Shown here piece after piece: positions 47,395-56,692 of a stretch of DNA of 64,000 nt (positions are counted from its first letter, which is position 1; each line of letters opens with the position of its first letter). The stretch spans positions 1 through 64,000 of the forward strand of contig JABSOS010000010.1 in the NCBI GenBank assembly GCA_013216135.1, written 5' to 3'. Position numbers and translations under genes: made by a program. The notes beneath the pieces are model-generated. The model worked only from the letters and a program-made list of their open reading frames with translations. It did no database searches and had not been told where the DNA came from. The stretch comes from Candidatus Caenarcanales bacterium (GTDB lineage Bacteria; Cyanobacteriota; Vampirovibrionia; LMEP-6097).

Positions 47395-48432
47395 GTGGAA
47401 TTATCTAGCCCTACTTCTTCTATTAAAAACTATAAAGGGTTTCAAAAACTGTCAAATGCTTTCTGGAATGAAAATAAAATCACTCCAGGTAATCCAAACT
47501 CAATACCCGTAGTAAGCCATGATGGTCTACACCAAGGTTTAAAAAATGCTTTGACATCTGAGCATGATAGAAAAAGAACACCAATCACATTCAAAGAGAG
47601 ACCTGAACCAAGTATTCCTGGCGAAAAAATTCTTGATATTGTTGAAACTATATTTAATCAATTCACTATTTCAAAGCCTGCATTGGCAAGGTTAAGATCT
47701 ATATCAAATTCACAAATAAATCCTGAATTTTTACACCTTGTAAGTTTTTCAAGATCACTTGATTTAATAAGTATTAATATTTTAAAACCTATCATTGATG
47801 AATCTAAAAAATTTAATAATCAAGACTTATCAAATCTTTTCAAGAAAGTTAGAAGGGAGTGTAGTCAGCTAGCAAGTGACATTAATATTAAACTCAAAGC
47901 TACAAGAGAAGGCACTGACAAGTTAAGTCAAGAAGATTTAAAAATGTTTACATCAAAGAAAGAAAAAATATTTGAAGCAGTTACAGTTAATAAACTAGAA
48001 TCACTATTTACCTTATTAAAAAAAGCAGGCAAGATAAATAAAGAAAATACCACCTTCTTTAACGCATACAAAAGATTTAATCCTAAAAAAGCACTTCCTG
48101 AAAGCAATAAATTTTTAAAAGTATTCGGACTTTATGAATTTTCTCTAAAAGACATTGAAATGTTAACAAAATGGTCTATTTATCTTTCACTCAAGATGAT
48201 GGTGACCCAAAAGCAGGCACTTGAAAGTAAAAGGAGTATAAAAGATTCAAAGCTAGTAGACATTTCAATACCAAGAGAAAATTTAAATAAAATAAATATA
48301 AAGATATTAAGTAATGGAGAACCTGCTATAGACTTTGGATCAAGCTTTCTTACCTTCAGAGAGTTTAGAAAAAAAGAACAAGAAAACCCAGGAATATTCA
48401 ACAAAACAATAGAGGAATACTTAACTAAATAA
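47395..48432 (+). CDS. Unknown 345-residue helical protein
   Basis: No family recognised; one cysteine, no signal peptide. The start is Ser/Thr/Pro-rich (MELSSPTSSIKNYKG), the rest helical and Lys-rich (KLESLFTLLKKAGKIN, then KNFL-type segments). The start is GTG at 47395; TAAGAT lies six bases before it and no Shine-Dalgarno site is present, suggesting a leaderless mRNA. It diverges from the membrane-thioesterase gene and converges with mutS, only 4 bp away. Confidence 0.65.
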   Translation: MELSSPTSSIKNYKGFQKLSNAFWNENKITPGNPNSIPVVSHDGLHQGLKNALTSEHDRKRTPITFKERPEPSIPGEKILDIVETIFNQFTISKPALARLRSISNSQINPEFLHLVSFSRSLDLISINILKPIIDESKKFNNQDLSNLFKKVRRECSQLASDINIKLKATREGTDKLSQEDLKMFTSKKEKIFEAVTVNKLESLFTLLKKAGKINKENTTFFNAYKRFNPKKALPESNKFLKVFGLYEFSLKDIEMLTKWSIYLSLKMMVTQKQALESKRSIKDSKLVDISIPRENLNKINIKILSNGEPAIDFGSSFLTFREFRKKEQENPGIFNKTIEEYLTK

Positions 48433-48436
48433 ACTA

Positions 48437-51055
48437 TCACCTATTCTTCAAAGCCTGAAACAAAGGGGTAGCTTCAATATCAACACTAGCTCCCTGCACA
48501 AACTTTTTCTTAGTACTAGGCATAGCATGAGCTTTAACAAGCTCTCTATTAAGTGAATTAGCTTTAGAAATAATCTCAGAAGGTAAACCAGCAAGCTTTG
48601 CAACTTCGATACCATAACTCTTCCCAGCAGAGCCTGGAGCTACTTTATGTAAGAATTCTATTTTATGCTTTACAGAATCTGGTTCAGAAACTAACATCTG
48701 GTAATTAGCAACTTTCCCAGAATGATACTTTTCGAGCACCGCAAGCTCATGATAATGAGTTGCAAAAATAGTTCTAGGACAATCTTTCTCTACTATATAC
48801 TCAGCTATCGCCCAGGCTATAGAAACACCGTCATAAGTACTAGTACCACGCCCGATCTCATCTAAAACTAAAAAGCTTCTAGGACTCATACCGTTAACGA
48901 TATTTGCAACCTCATTCATTTCTACCATGAAGGTTGACTGACCTGAAGCCAGATCATCACTAGCTCCTATTCTAGTAAAGATTCTATCTACTAGACCGAT
49001 TCTAGCTTTCTTAGCTGGAACAAAAGAACCTACTTGCGCAAGTAAAATTATCAAAGCATTCTGGCGCATGTAAGTACTTTTACCAGCCATGTTAGGACCT
49101 GTTAATAAGATTAGAGAAGCCTCACTATCATTATCTGAAAGTTCAGAACCTAAAAAGATATCATTCTCAACAAATTCACCAATCCCTAAATTCTGCTCCA
49201 CCACAGGGTGTCTTCCAGCCTCTATCTCTAAAACAGTAGAATCATCTATTTCAGGACAAACATAATTATTCTCAATAGCAAGCATTGAAAGCGATAGAAT
49301 TGCACTTAAATCAGCAATAACATCAGCCAGCATTTTTATAGTCGGAGCTAGAGAAGCATTCGCTGACTTAAAATCCTGGAACATTTTATACTCTAAATTA
49401 TTACGCTTGGATTCAGCGCTTAAAGCCTTAGTTTCAAATTCTTTTAATTCTTCACTAATGTATCTGAGGTTATTTACTAAAGTCTGTTTACAGATAAAGT
49501 TCTCTGGGATAAACTTCTCGTTAAGTTTTGAAACTTCTATGTAGTAACCATGAATCTTATTAAAAGAAACTTTTAAAGTTTTAACACCTAGTTCCTCTCT
49601 CAGCTTCGCTTCATAGTCACTGAGCCAAGCCGATGAATCTTCCATCAAGCTAATATATTCATCTAATTCTGATTCAACACCTTTTCTAAAAATATTTCCT
49701 TCAGTTAAATTCAATGAAGGGGAATCTAAAATAGTTTCTTCAATTTTACTTATAAAACTATGGATTTCATCTGGGATAGAGTTTAAACGCGCAAGAAGAT
49801 TTGATTTAAAATCTGGCATTCTTGAACTGATTTTTAAAACTAGTAGTAAAGAGTCTTTTAAAGAAACTAGCTCTTTAGGCATAATACTTTCTAAACTCAC
49901 TCTGTGTGCAAGTCTATTCAAGTCTGCCATCTCATCTAAAAATTCATAAATATCTCTTTGAAGCCCCCAGTCTTCATTCAATTCTTTAATAGCATGCTGA
50001 CGATTTTTTATAGCTGGAATATCATAGAGTGGCTGCTCTAACCAAGACTGTAAACGTCTTTTCCCTAAAGGACAATTAGTCCTATCAATAGCAGAAAAAA
50101 GAGAACCTGCCCTAGTATTAGTATGCAAACCTTTACTAATTTCAAGGTTTCTTCTAGTACTAGAATCTAGAAGCATGTATGAACCCACATGATAAGTCTT
50201 CAATGCATCAAACAATTTTCCAGCATTAGCATCATAAAGAGATTTTTGGTTCTCAGCTATATACTCTAAAAGAGCCCCAGCTGCAGAAATAGCTAAAGGA
50301 TAATTATCCTCTAAATCCTTAGAAATAGCTTTTAATGAAAATTCTCTACTGATATTAGACTTAGCAGCAGAAAAGTCAAAAAATCTTTTATCGTAGTGAG
50401 TATGCGGAAAATCAATTTTAATTAAAGCTTCATAAGTACTTTCTAACTGATGGTCTTCTCTTTTCAGCTTAGAACTAGGTACTAAAAGCTCAGAAGCTGA
50501 GATTCTATAAAGCTCTTGATCTAGTTGAGATCTATCGAGCTCAGTAATATAAAATTCACCAGTAGAAACATCAGCGTAAGCTAAGCCGAATTTCTTTGCT
50601 CTAGTATTTTCAAAAATAGAAGCAATAAAATTATTCTGATGCCCTTTTAATAGATCTAGCTCAGCAATAGTTCCTGGAGTATATGTCTGACAAATCTCTC
50701 GAGGTACTAAACCTTTACAGGTTTTAGGGTCCGCCATCTGCTCAGCGATACAAACTTTGTAACTTTTTTCTAATAATTTTGCGATATATGGCTTAACTGC
50801 TCTAGCTGGTACACCAGCCATCGGAATCTTTCCACCAGGGTAATTAGTCTCTGACCTGCCAGTTAAAGTGATTTCCAATTCTTTTGCAAGTAATTTAGCA
50901 TCATCAAAAAAGGCCTCATAGAAATCACCCATTCTGAAGAACAAAACAGAACCAGCGTCCATTCCAGACCTAGCCCTAAGGTATTGTTGCATTACAGGAG
51001 TGTAGTTTTTAAAATCTTCTTCTGGTGGATATGTAGTACCAAAGCCCATAAACAA
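48437..51055 (-). CDS. mutS: DNA mismatch repair protein MutS
   Basis: Recognises mismatches and small loops and recruits MutL. 872 residues, full length. The mismatch-reading motif FFRMGDFYEAFF lies near 39-50. The ATPase domain shows Walker A GPNMAGKST (653-661), the Walker B/signature LDEIGRGTSTYDG (about 731-743) and FATHYHEL. The first in-frame start, TTG at 51055, has GGAGG six bases upstream; the ATG two codons later (51049) has a longer spacing, so the TTG may be real. The Shine-Dalgarno site lies in a UUCG hairpin. No mutL in the window. Confidence 0.96.
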   Translation of the reverse strand: MFMGFGTTYPPEEDFKNYTPVMQQYLRARSGMDAGSVLFFRMGDFYEAFFDDAKLLAKELEITLTGRSETNYPGGKIPMAGVPARAVKPYIAKLLEKSYKVCIAEQMADPKTCKGLVPREICQTYTPGTIAELDLLKGHQNNFIASIFENTRAKKFGLAYADVSTGEFYITELDRSQLDQELYRISASELLVPSSKLKREDHQLESTYEALIKIDFPHTHYDKRFFDFSAAKSNISREFSLKAISKDLEDNYPLAISAAGALLEYIAENQKSLYDANAGKLFDALKTYHVGSYMLLDSSTRRNLEISKGLHTNTRAGSLFSAIDRTNCPLGKRRLQSWLEQPLYDIPAIKNRQHAIKELNEDWGLQRDIYEFLDEMADLNRLAHRVSLESIMPKELVSLKDSLLLVLKISSRMPDFKSNLLARLNSIPDEIHSFISKIEETILDSPSLNLTEGNIFRKGVESELDEYISLMEDSSAWLSDYEAKLREELGVKTLKVSFNKIHGYYIEVSKLNEKFIPENFICKQTLVNNLRYISEELKEFETKALSAESKRNNLEYKMFQDFKSANASLAPTIKMLADVIADLSAILSLSMLAIENNYVCPEIDDSTVLEIEAGRHPVVEQNLGIGEFVENDIFLGSELSDNDSEASLILLTGPNMAGKSTYMRQNALIILLAQVGSFVPAKKARIGLVDRIFTRIGASDDLASGQSTFMVEMNEVANIVNGMSPRSFLVLDEIGRGTSTYDGVSIAWAIAEYIVEKDCPRTIFATHYHELAVLEKYHSGKVANYQMLVSEPDSVKHKIEFLHKVAPGSAGKSYGIEVAKLAGLPSEIISKANSLNRELVKAHAMPSTKKKFVQGASVDIEATPLFQALKNR

Positions 51056-51060
51056 AAAAA

Positions 51061-51074
51061 TCCTCCGAAGAGGA
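51061..51074 (-). promoter_or_regulatory. cUUCGg hairpin holding the mutS ribosome binding site
   Basis: On the mRNA strand the sequence is TCCTC-TTCG-GAGGA, a 5-bp stem capped by the very stable cUUCGg tetraloop. The 3' arm, GGAGGA, is the Shine-Dalgarno site of mutS. Pairing should hide it from the ribosome and lower or control translation. Confidence 0.6.
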
Positions 51075-51183
51075 AGGAAATTTAATATAATCTATATTGT
51101 ACCAAAAATTCTTGGTCTATTCAACCTAATAGTGGAGTCGAAGATTAAGTTAATCTAATCTTAATGTTGGTAAAATATATATT

Positions 51184-51429
51184 ATGGCAGTCACCAATGT
51201 AACTGAAAGTAAAGAACTTAAAAAGCTAATAAACAGCTTCCAGGAGTATCTTGAAAAAAAAGGCCCTGTTAAAGAGTGGACTGATTCATATCTTTTAAAA
51301 GCAAGAGATAGGTTTAGGAAAGCAGCGGCAAAAAACCGCGGAAAATGGTGCTTCGAGTTTTACGAATGTCTTCAAGAATTAAATAAAGAATCTATCAAGA
51401 GAGGCCTTCAAGCAATGACTGAACACTAA
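51184..51429 (+). CDS. Unknown 81-residue helical protein
   Basis: Lysine/glutamate-rich with conserved-looking aromatic residues (PVKEWTDSYLLKARDRFRKA, then GKWCFEFYECL). No family recognised. TG-G-TAAAAT (hexamer 51171-51176) lies seven bases before the ATG and no Shine-Dalgarno site is present, so it is probably a leaderless single-gene transcript. It diverges from mutS. Confidence 0.7.
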   Translation: MAVTNVTESKELKKLINSFQEYLEKKGPVKEWTDSYLLKARDRFRKAAAKNRGKWCFEFYECLQELNKESIKRGLQAMTEH

Positions 51430-51460
51430 ATGTGTTCACTGAGCTTCCATCTCAGTTGAA
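51421..51460 (+). terminator. Two small hairpins at the end of the 81-residue gene
   Basis: GAACAC-TAAAT-GTGTTC at 51421-51437 spans the stop codon, and TTCACTGAG/CTCAGTTGAA at about 51435-51460 follows, overlapping it slightly, so the two may be alternatives. No T-run follows. They may stop or stabilise the transcript. Confidence 0.35.
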
Positions 51461-51469
51461 GTATAAATC

Positions 51470-51661
51470 TTAATTATTTGCGAAGTGAGCGGTATCTGAA
51501 TTAAAAGAATTTTCAAAACTATCAGCTAGTTCTAAACTTCTACCAAGCTTCTTCAGCTTATCTTCGTATTTCGTGATTAGAGTATCAAGTTCACGCTTAG
51601 TTTTGTAGAGAATCCCTAACTCTTTCGCGTATTTCTTAAACTCTTCAACTACATTTTCCAT
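51470..51661 (-). CDS. Unknown 63-residue coiled-coil protein
   Basis: Short charged protein, one helix of about 45 residues (ENVVEEFKKYAKELGILYKT, then ITKYEDKLKKLG), likely a coiled coil. Two ATGs are in frame. AGGAG at 51668-51672 is directly against the first (51667) but six bases before the second, so the start is at 51661. Convergent with the 81-residue gene. Function unknown. Confidence 0.65.
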   Translation of the reverse strand: MENVVEEFKKYAKELGILYKTKRELDTLITKYEDKLKKLGRSLELADSFENSFNSDTAHFANN

Positions 51662-51671
51662 AGTCATCTCC

Positions 51672-51914
51672 TAATTATTTTTGAAATCAACCTACCCTAA
51701 TATATATCGGACACTTACTAACATTCTAAATAGTAAAATCAAAAAAAGCATTATTTTAAGTCAAAAATCAACTATATGACCTAAATCCATCGGACTGACT
51801 AAATTAAAAAGACTATAACTACAAGTTATCTACGAGTCATCCTGACCTAAATTTATCTTTTTTAGGTTAAATTAAGCTTAAGAGAGAAAAAGTTAGACTA
51901 TATAACCTAGATCC
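51672..51914. other. Gene-free gap with short repeats
   Basis: 243 bases between the 63-residue gene and topA. It holds an imperfect direct repeat (ACTATATGACCTAAATCC at 51771-51788 and ACTATATAACCTAGATCC at 51897-51914) and an ACCTAAA/TTTAGGT hairpin at 51845-51867. The promoter of the 63-residue gene and the 3' end of topA must be here, but I find no convincing -35/-10 pair. Confidence 0.4.
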
Positions 51915-54521
51915 TTAAAGACTGAATACAGACTTCTGCTCAGCTTCACCGCCGTCTTCTTTGTTCTTAGCTGGAGAATACTTTTCTTGTTCTTGGATAG
52001 TAGCAAGCCTATTAAAACCACATTCTTTAGTATCAGAACAAGCGAGCTTATCACCACGCTTAAGAGTCTTATACATCATGGTTTTACCACACTCTGGACA
52101 GTTTTCATTAATAGGTGGGTACCAGAAAACTACTTCACAGCCATTCTCTGACCATTTATTACATCCATAAAAGAATTTACCAAATCGTGATTTCTTCTCT
52201 ACAATATCACCACCACAGCCTTCACGAGGGCATGCAACACCTGTTTTCTTAACAAGAGGCGTAGTATAACCACAATCCTTAGTCACACAAGCGATGTAAT
52301 CACCATAACGACCGTAACGTATAACTAACGATGATTTTTCACCACACTTAGGGCAGTCTTCCTCAGTATAAGGTCTATCTGGAGGAGCAGGCTTACCTTC
52401 TTTGGTAAGATTAACAATAGTCTGGCAATTAGGATAATCAGAACAACCTAAGAAAGGACCGTATCTACTACTTTTAAGAACCATCTTAGAGCCACAAGTA
52501 GGACAGTCATGCTCTGTCATAATCACGACATTCTCAATATCTTTAGCTGCTTTCTTAACAACTTCTTCAAAACCTAAAGGAATATGTTCCTCTGGTTCTT
52601 TAAATTCAAGCTTAGTAGCTTCTGCAACTTCAGCATCAGAAGGTTCTTTTTCAGCCTCATCTTTCTTCTTAGACTTTTTAGTAGTCTTTTTCTTCTTCGG
52701 TTTAAGATCAGCATTAGGACCTTTATAGAAATCCTTCAGCATCTTACGCCAGTTAATCTCATCGTGAGCGATCATATCTAGATCAGCTTCCATCTGAGAT
52801 GTGAAGTCGGTATTAATAAACTGTCCAAAGTGATCAACCAGTAATCCATTTACACTCACACCAAGCTTAGTCGGTGCTAAAGCACCACCAGTATTTACTT
52901 TCTCAACATAGTTTCTATCTATGATAGTAGAAATAGTCGGAGCGTAAGTAGACGGTCTTCCGATACCTAATTCCTCTAAAGCTTTTACTAAACTAGCTTC
53001 ATTATACCTAGGTGGACCTTCAGTGAAGTGCTGGCTAGGAGTAGTATCTAAAACAGATAAAATAGTACCTTTACCTACATAATCAGGGAATTTAGTATTT
53101 TCTTCCTTCTGAGCCTCGTCTTCAGAAACTTCAGCAGCCTTACCGAAAACTATAGAATAACCTGGGAAAGTCACTTTACTCTGGCTAACTCTGAATTGAA
53201 GATCTTTTTCGCTAGAAGCAATTTCCATAGTTTTCACATCTAACTTCATTTCAGTCATTTGTGAACTAACAAACCTTTGCCAAATTAGCCTATAGAGCCT
53301 ATACTGCTCGTCACTGAGGTACTCTCTAATACTATCTGGATCTTTATCTATGTAAGTAGGTCGAATCGCCTCGTGAGCGTCCTGCTCGTTCCCTTTCTTT
53401 TTAGATTTATCGTAAACATTTGGAGTCTCTGGATAATAGTTAGCACCGTATTTCTCAGTAATATATTCTTTAGCAGCTTCCTGAGCCTCTGGAGCGATTC
53501 TCAAGCTATCAGTACGCATATAGGTTATGAGACCGACTTGCTCTGCGCTACCCTTACCGAGCTTCACACCTTCATAAAGACCCTGAGCTACCTGCATAGT
53601 TCTTTTAACGGTATATCCAAGTGCGTTACTTGCTGCACGCTGAAGAGTAGATGTTTTAAATGGCGCCTTCGGCTTTTTAGTTCCAGGCTTAGTAGTAAGA
53701 CTGCTAACAGCTAAGTCAGATGCTTTAATCCTCTCAACTATTTTATTCATCTCCTCTTCAGAAGAAATAACCATAGTTTTAGCTGGATCGTGATCTTTAT
53801 CTTTTAAAGGAGCTACCACTCTTTTATGGTCAACATGAGTTAATCTAATTTCAAAGTTTTCATCTTTAGAATTATTCGGGTTTTTCTCTGGGTCAAAAAC
53901 ATCAGCTACTAAAGTCCAATATTCTTCAGGAGTGAAGTTTTCAATCTCAACTTCACGCTCACAGATAAGTCTTACAGCGATAGACTGAACCCTTCCAGCA
54001 CTTCTACCACCAATTTTTCTCCATAGGATAGGGCTAATCTTGTATCCCACTAATCTATCTAGAATTCTTCTTGCTTGCTGAGCGTTAACCAGGCTCATAT
54101 CTATGTCACGTGGACTTTCAACAGCACCTCTTACTGCATCAGGTGTAATCTGGTTAAAAGTTATACGCGTAACATTCGCTTTTTTACACTTTAAGATCTG
54201 CCCTAAATGCCAAGCAATAGCTTCCCCTTCACGATCCGGGTCACTTGCCAGATAAACTTTTTCAGCTGTCTTTGCGTAAGTATTTAATTCATCGACGACT
54301 TTCTGTTTACCAGACATAATTTCATAGGTCGGTTCAAAGTCATGTTTGATATCGATCCCCATACCTTTAGCCGGTAGATCACGGATGTGACCGACGCTTG
54401 ATTTAACGAGGTAATCTTTACCTAAAATTTTAGTGAGAGTTTTTGACTTAGCAGGAGACTCAACTATTACTAAGTACTTAAAATCTTCTTCTTTCTTCTT
54501 TTTTACGGTTTTTGCTGCCAT
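51915..54521 (-). CDS. topA: DNA topoisomerase I with four C-terminal zinc fingers
   Basis: Type IA topoisomerase that relaxes negative supercoils. 868 residues. Toprim motifs VIVESPAKSKT (near 19-29) and LASDPDREGEA (91-101) are present; the catalytic tyrosine is Tyr334 in ITYMRTDS. A Lys-rich stretch (KPKKKKTTKKSKKKDEAEK) separates the core from the tail. Four C4-type zinc units follow, each CPxCG or CPREGCG ... C, matching topoisomerase zinc ribbons. AAGG lies four bases before the ATG. It is monocistronic. Confidence 0.96.
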   Translation of the reverse strand: MAAKTVKKKKEEDFKYLVIVESPAKSKTLTKILGKDYLVKSSVGHIRDLPAKGMGIDIKHDFEPTYEIMSGKQKVVDELNTYAKTAEKVYLASDPDREGEAIAWHLGQILKCKKANVTRITFNQITPDAVRGAVESPRDIDMSLVNAQQARRILDRLVGYKISPILWRKIGGRSAGRVQSIAVRLICEREVEIENFTPEEYWTLVADVFDPEKNPNNSKDENFEIRLTHVDHKRVVAPLKDKDHDPAKTMVISSEEEMNKIVERIKASDLAVSSLTTKPGTKKPKAPFKTSTLQRAASNALGYTVKRTMQVAQGLYEGVKLGKGSAEQVGLITYMRTDSLRIAPEAQEAAKEYITEKYGANYYPETPNVYDKSKKKGNEQDAHEAIRPTYIDKDPDSIREYLSDEQYRLYRLIWQRFVSSQMTEMKLDVKTMEIASSEKDLQFRVSQSKVTFPGYSIVFGKAAEVSEDEAQKEENTKFPDYVGKGTILSVLDTTPSQHFTEGPPRYNEASLVKALEELGIGRPSTYAPTISTIIDRNYVEKVNTGGALAPTKLGVSVNGLLVDHFGQFINTDFTSQMEADLDMIAHDEINWRKMLKDFYKGPNADLKPKKKKTTKKSKKKDEAEKEPSDAEVAEATKLEFKEPEEHIPLGFEEVVKKAAKDIENVVIMTEHDCPTCGSKMVLKSSRYGPFLGCSDYPNCQTIVNLTKEGKPAPPDRPYTEEDCPKCGEKSSLVIRYGRYGDYIACVTKDCGYTTPLVKKTGVACPREGCGGDIVEKKSRFGKFFYGCNKWSENGCEVVFWYPPINENCPECGKTMMYKTLKRGDKLACSDTKECGFNRLATIQEQEKYSPAKNKEDGGEAEQKSVFSL

Positions 54522-54666
54522 AGGCCTTCTTTATATGTCAAAACTTTTTGACCCTTACTGCTTATATCACATATTATTTATGAACTTACAGCTTTTTGGT
54601 TAAAAAATATATAAAAGAATGTAATTATTTTTAAATTGGTGAATTAGTTTTACTAATAAGGGTAGG

Positions 54667-54695
54667 TTTAAAAGCTTTAATTACTGGGCTAAAAT
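54667..54695 (+). promoter_or_regulatory. Promoter of the formyl-THF cyclo-ligase gene
   Basis: TTTAAA at 54667-54672 and TAAAAT at 54690-54695 with a 17-bp spacer. The -10 ends seven bases before the GTG start at 54703, so transcription would begin at or beside the start codon. Confidence 0.55.
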
Positions 54696-54702
54696 GAAGT
54701 AA

Positions 54703-55332
54703 GTGCAGGCAGAAGAGCAAGAAAAAATAATTATTCAAAAAGCAGCTCTTCGCGAGATAGCAAAATTCGTATTAGCAGAAAAATTTAAATCCTCTGAGAT
54801 AAAAGAAAAAATTGAAGCGGAAATAATTTTTAAACTTACTAAACATAAAAAATTTCAAGATTCACAAGTTATTCTTTACTACAAATCTTTAAAAGATGAA
54901 TTGGATTTAAATGTTTTGAAAGAGAATAACCCAGAAAAGACTTGGTTAGTACCGATTATTACTAAGAACAAATCACTTGTTTTCATCGAAGACAACGAAG
55001 ATAATGCTGAGTTAATTAAGCTTGCAAATCGTTTGAAACTTAGTGAGGAAGAAGAACTTTTTAAAGATGCTTTACTAGATAAAGCTAGTGACTACATGAT
55101 TAATGAGTTAGAGCTAATTTTAGTTCCGAGCCTTGCTTTTTTTAAGGATAAAACGCGCCTCGGGCGCGGAGGTGGTTACTACGATAGGTTCTTTGAAAAA
55201 GTTTATAAAATACGTGATAAGACGAAAAGTGAAGAGCCTTATATTTTAGGCTTAGGGGTTAAAGAAATGGCTATAGAGAAGTATCCACGTGAAGAGTTTG
55301 ATCAGTCTGTGGATGAAGTTATTTGGTTTTAA
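54703..55332 (+). CDS. ygfA: 5-formyltetrahydrofolate cyclo-ligase
   Basis: Converts 5-formyl-THF to 5,10-methenyl-THF with ATP, returning the storage folate to one-carbon metabolism. 209 residues. The family signature LGRGGGYYDRFF lies at about 153-164, preceded by the ILVPSLAFFKD strand. The start is GTG at 54703: no Shine-Dalgarno site, with a -10 seven bases upstream. The N-terminal 45 residues are longer and more lysine-rich than in typical members. Convergent with the second DUF4143 ATPase. Confidence 0.88.
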   Translation: MQAEEQEKIIIQKAALREIAKFVLAEKFKSSEIKEKIEAEIIFKLTKHKKFQDSQVILYYKSLKDELDLNVLKENNPEKTWLVPIITKNKSLVFIEDNEDNAELIKLANRLKLSEEEELFKDALLDKASDYMINELELILVPSLAFFKDKTRLGRGGGYYDRFFEKVYKIRDKTKSEEPYILGLGVKEMAIEKYPREEFDQSVDEVIWF

Positions 55333-55347
55333 AGCATTGTTCTTCTC

Positions 55348-55363
55348 AATACTAAAGAGTATT
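55348..55363. terminator. Small hairpin between convergent genes
   Basis: AATACT-AAAG-AGTATT, a 6-bp stem. It overlaps the stop codon of the minus-strand ATPase by two bases. AT-rich and short; it may be a weak bidirectional terminator. Confidence 0.35.
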
Positions 55364-56591
55364 ACAAAAAATTAACCGGCAATTGAATAATCTTCTCACT
55401 CAAATAATCAAGTTCCTCTGAGTTATTAATTACGATCCCGTAAGGACAGTTATATTCCTCTATAAAATTCTTCAAAGCCACTAGTTTAGAAACTTTAGTA
55501 CTAGAGCCTGTTTTAATCTCTACTGGAATCAGCGCTCCTGGAGCATCTATGATCAAATCAACTTCAGCACGCGACTTCGTTCTATAGTAGTAATAGTCAG
55601 TATTGTATAAAGTTACACTTTGAACTTTTATAATCTGTTCAATAATGAAGCTCTCCCAAATTTGCCCAAAGTTAGGATGAGCGAGTAAAGAGTCTGTATC
55701 ATTAATTTTAAGAAAATAATTACTTAGCAAGCTGTCTCTAAAGAAACCCTTTGGTGCTTTGATTACAGTTTTAGCTGAGTTTTGATGATAACTGGGAAGC
55801 TTGCGCCAGAGGAAAGTTCCTTCTGCTATTTCAAAGTATTTTTTAATGGTTGGTTGAGATACATCTAATGATGAAGCAAATTTTGCGTAATTAATTATAT
55901 CTCCAGATGAAGAAGCTAACATTTGGATAAAGCGCCTATAACTATCTAATTTAAGCCCAGGGAATAAAGCACGAACATCTCTTTCGATATAAGTTTTAAT
56001 ATATGATTCACACCAGTTAGCATAAAATTCTTTACGATCTCTTTTAAGAAACGGCTCAGGATAAGCACCATATAAACATAAATCAAGGACTTCCTTATAA
56101 CTGAAGGCTTTTTTGCGAGCTAATATATTTTTTTTATTAGTTAAATCTAAATGTTCATTCACTTCAAGTTTTGAAAAAGCTTCCTCTAAACTAAAAGTAC
56201 TAAGCTCTATGATAGCCACCCTGCCCGCAAGTGATTCAGATATATTAGTAAGTAATTCTGGAGAACTTGAACCACTTATGATAAAAGAACCCACTTCATT
56301 TCTTTTGGCGTCAATTGCAACTCTAAGTGCTGGAAAAAGTTTAGGACAAATTTGTGCTTCATCAATAATTAGTGTTTTATTCTGTTTAGCTAATAAAAAA
56401 TCTGGATCTGCTTCGACCTTATCAAGATCAGCTTGTTTTTCCAAATCTAAGAAATTTGCTTCACCTAAAAATTCTTTGAGAAGAGTTGATTTCCCTACCT
56501 GCCTAGCTCCAAGAATTGCTACACAAGGGAATTCTTTTAATAATGATTTTAATTTAGCAAGGAACGACCTCTTTCTACCTTCCACATTCAA
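55362..56591 (-). CDS. AAA ATPase with DUF4143 domain (copy 2)
   Basis: 409 residues, paralogue of the protein at 27320-28555 along its whole length. Walker A GARQVGKST at 28-36, Walker B LIIDEAQ, SGSSSPELL, and the C-terminal DUF4143 nuclease-like pattern Asp345 ... Glu358-x-Lys360. The frame opens with TTG at 56591; GTG at 56585 is an alternative, and each has a TAAA(G/C)T hexamer six bases upstream. No Shine-Dalgarno site is visible. An inverted repeat covers the start region. Two such paralogues 27 kb apart suggest a mobile or self-contained unit; role not established. Confidence 0.85.
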   Translation of the reverse strand: MNVEGRKRSFLAKLKSLLKEFPCVAILGARQVGKSTLLKEFLGEANFLDLEKQADLDKVEADPDFLLAKQNKTLIIDEAQICPKLFPALRVAIDAKRNEVGSFIISGSSSPELLTNISESLAGRVAIIELSTFSLEEAFSKLEVNEHLDLTNKKNILARKKAFSYKEVLDLCLYGAYPEPFLKRDRKEFYANWCESYIKTYIERDVRALFPGLKLDSYRRFIQMLASSSGDIINYAKFASSLDVSQPTIKKYFEIAEGTFLWRKLPSYHQNSAKTVIKAPKGFFRDSLLSNYFLKINDTDSLLAHPNFGQIWESFIIEQIIKVQSVTLYNTDYYYYRTKSRAEVDLIIDAPGALIPVEIKTGSSTKVSKLVALKNFIEEYNCPYGIVINNSEELDYLSEKIIQLPVNFL

Positions 56592-56615
56592 AGTTTAACT
56601 TTAGATATGGAAGGT
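56577..56615 (-). promoter_or_regulatory. Palindrome over the start of DUF4143 ATPase copy 2
   Basis: ACCTTCCA at 56577-56584 pairs with TGGAAGGT at 56608-56615, and AAAGT/ACTTT pairs inside. It covers the start codons and the -10 region, a position suited to autoregulation or to an RNA hairpin that blocks initiation. Copy 1 also has an inverted repeat next to its -10, but the two sequences differ. Confidence 0.4.
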
Positions 56616-56652
56616 GTCAACAAGTGATTGCAATTTCTTTAGCTTTCCCCTC

Positions 56653-56681
56653 TTGATTTTACGGAAATGTTCGGCTATTAT
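56653..56681 (+). promoter_or_regulatory. Promoter of the sigma-like gene
   Basis: TTGATT at 56653-56658 and TATTAT at 56676-56681 with a 17-bp spacer, a good sigma-70-type match. The ATG is 11 bases after the -10, so the leader has only about four or five bases. Confidence 0.6.
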
Positions 56682-56692
56682 CTTAACCTCGT

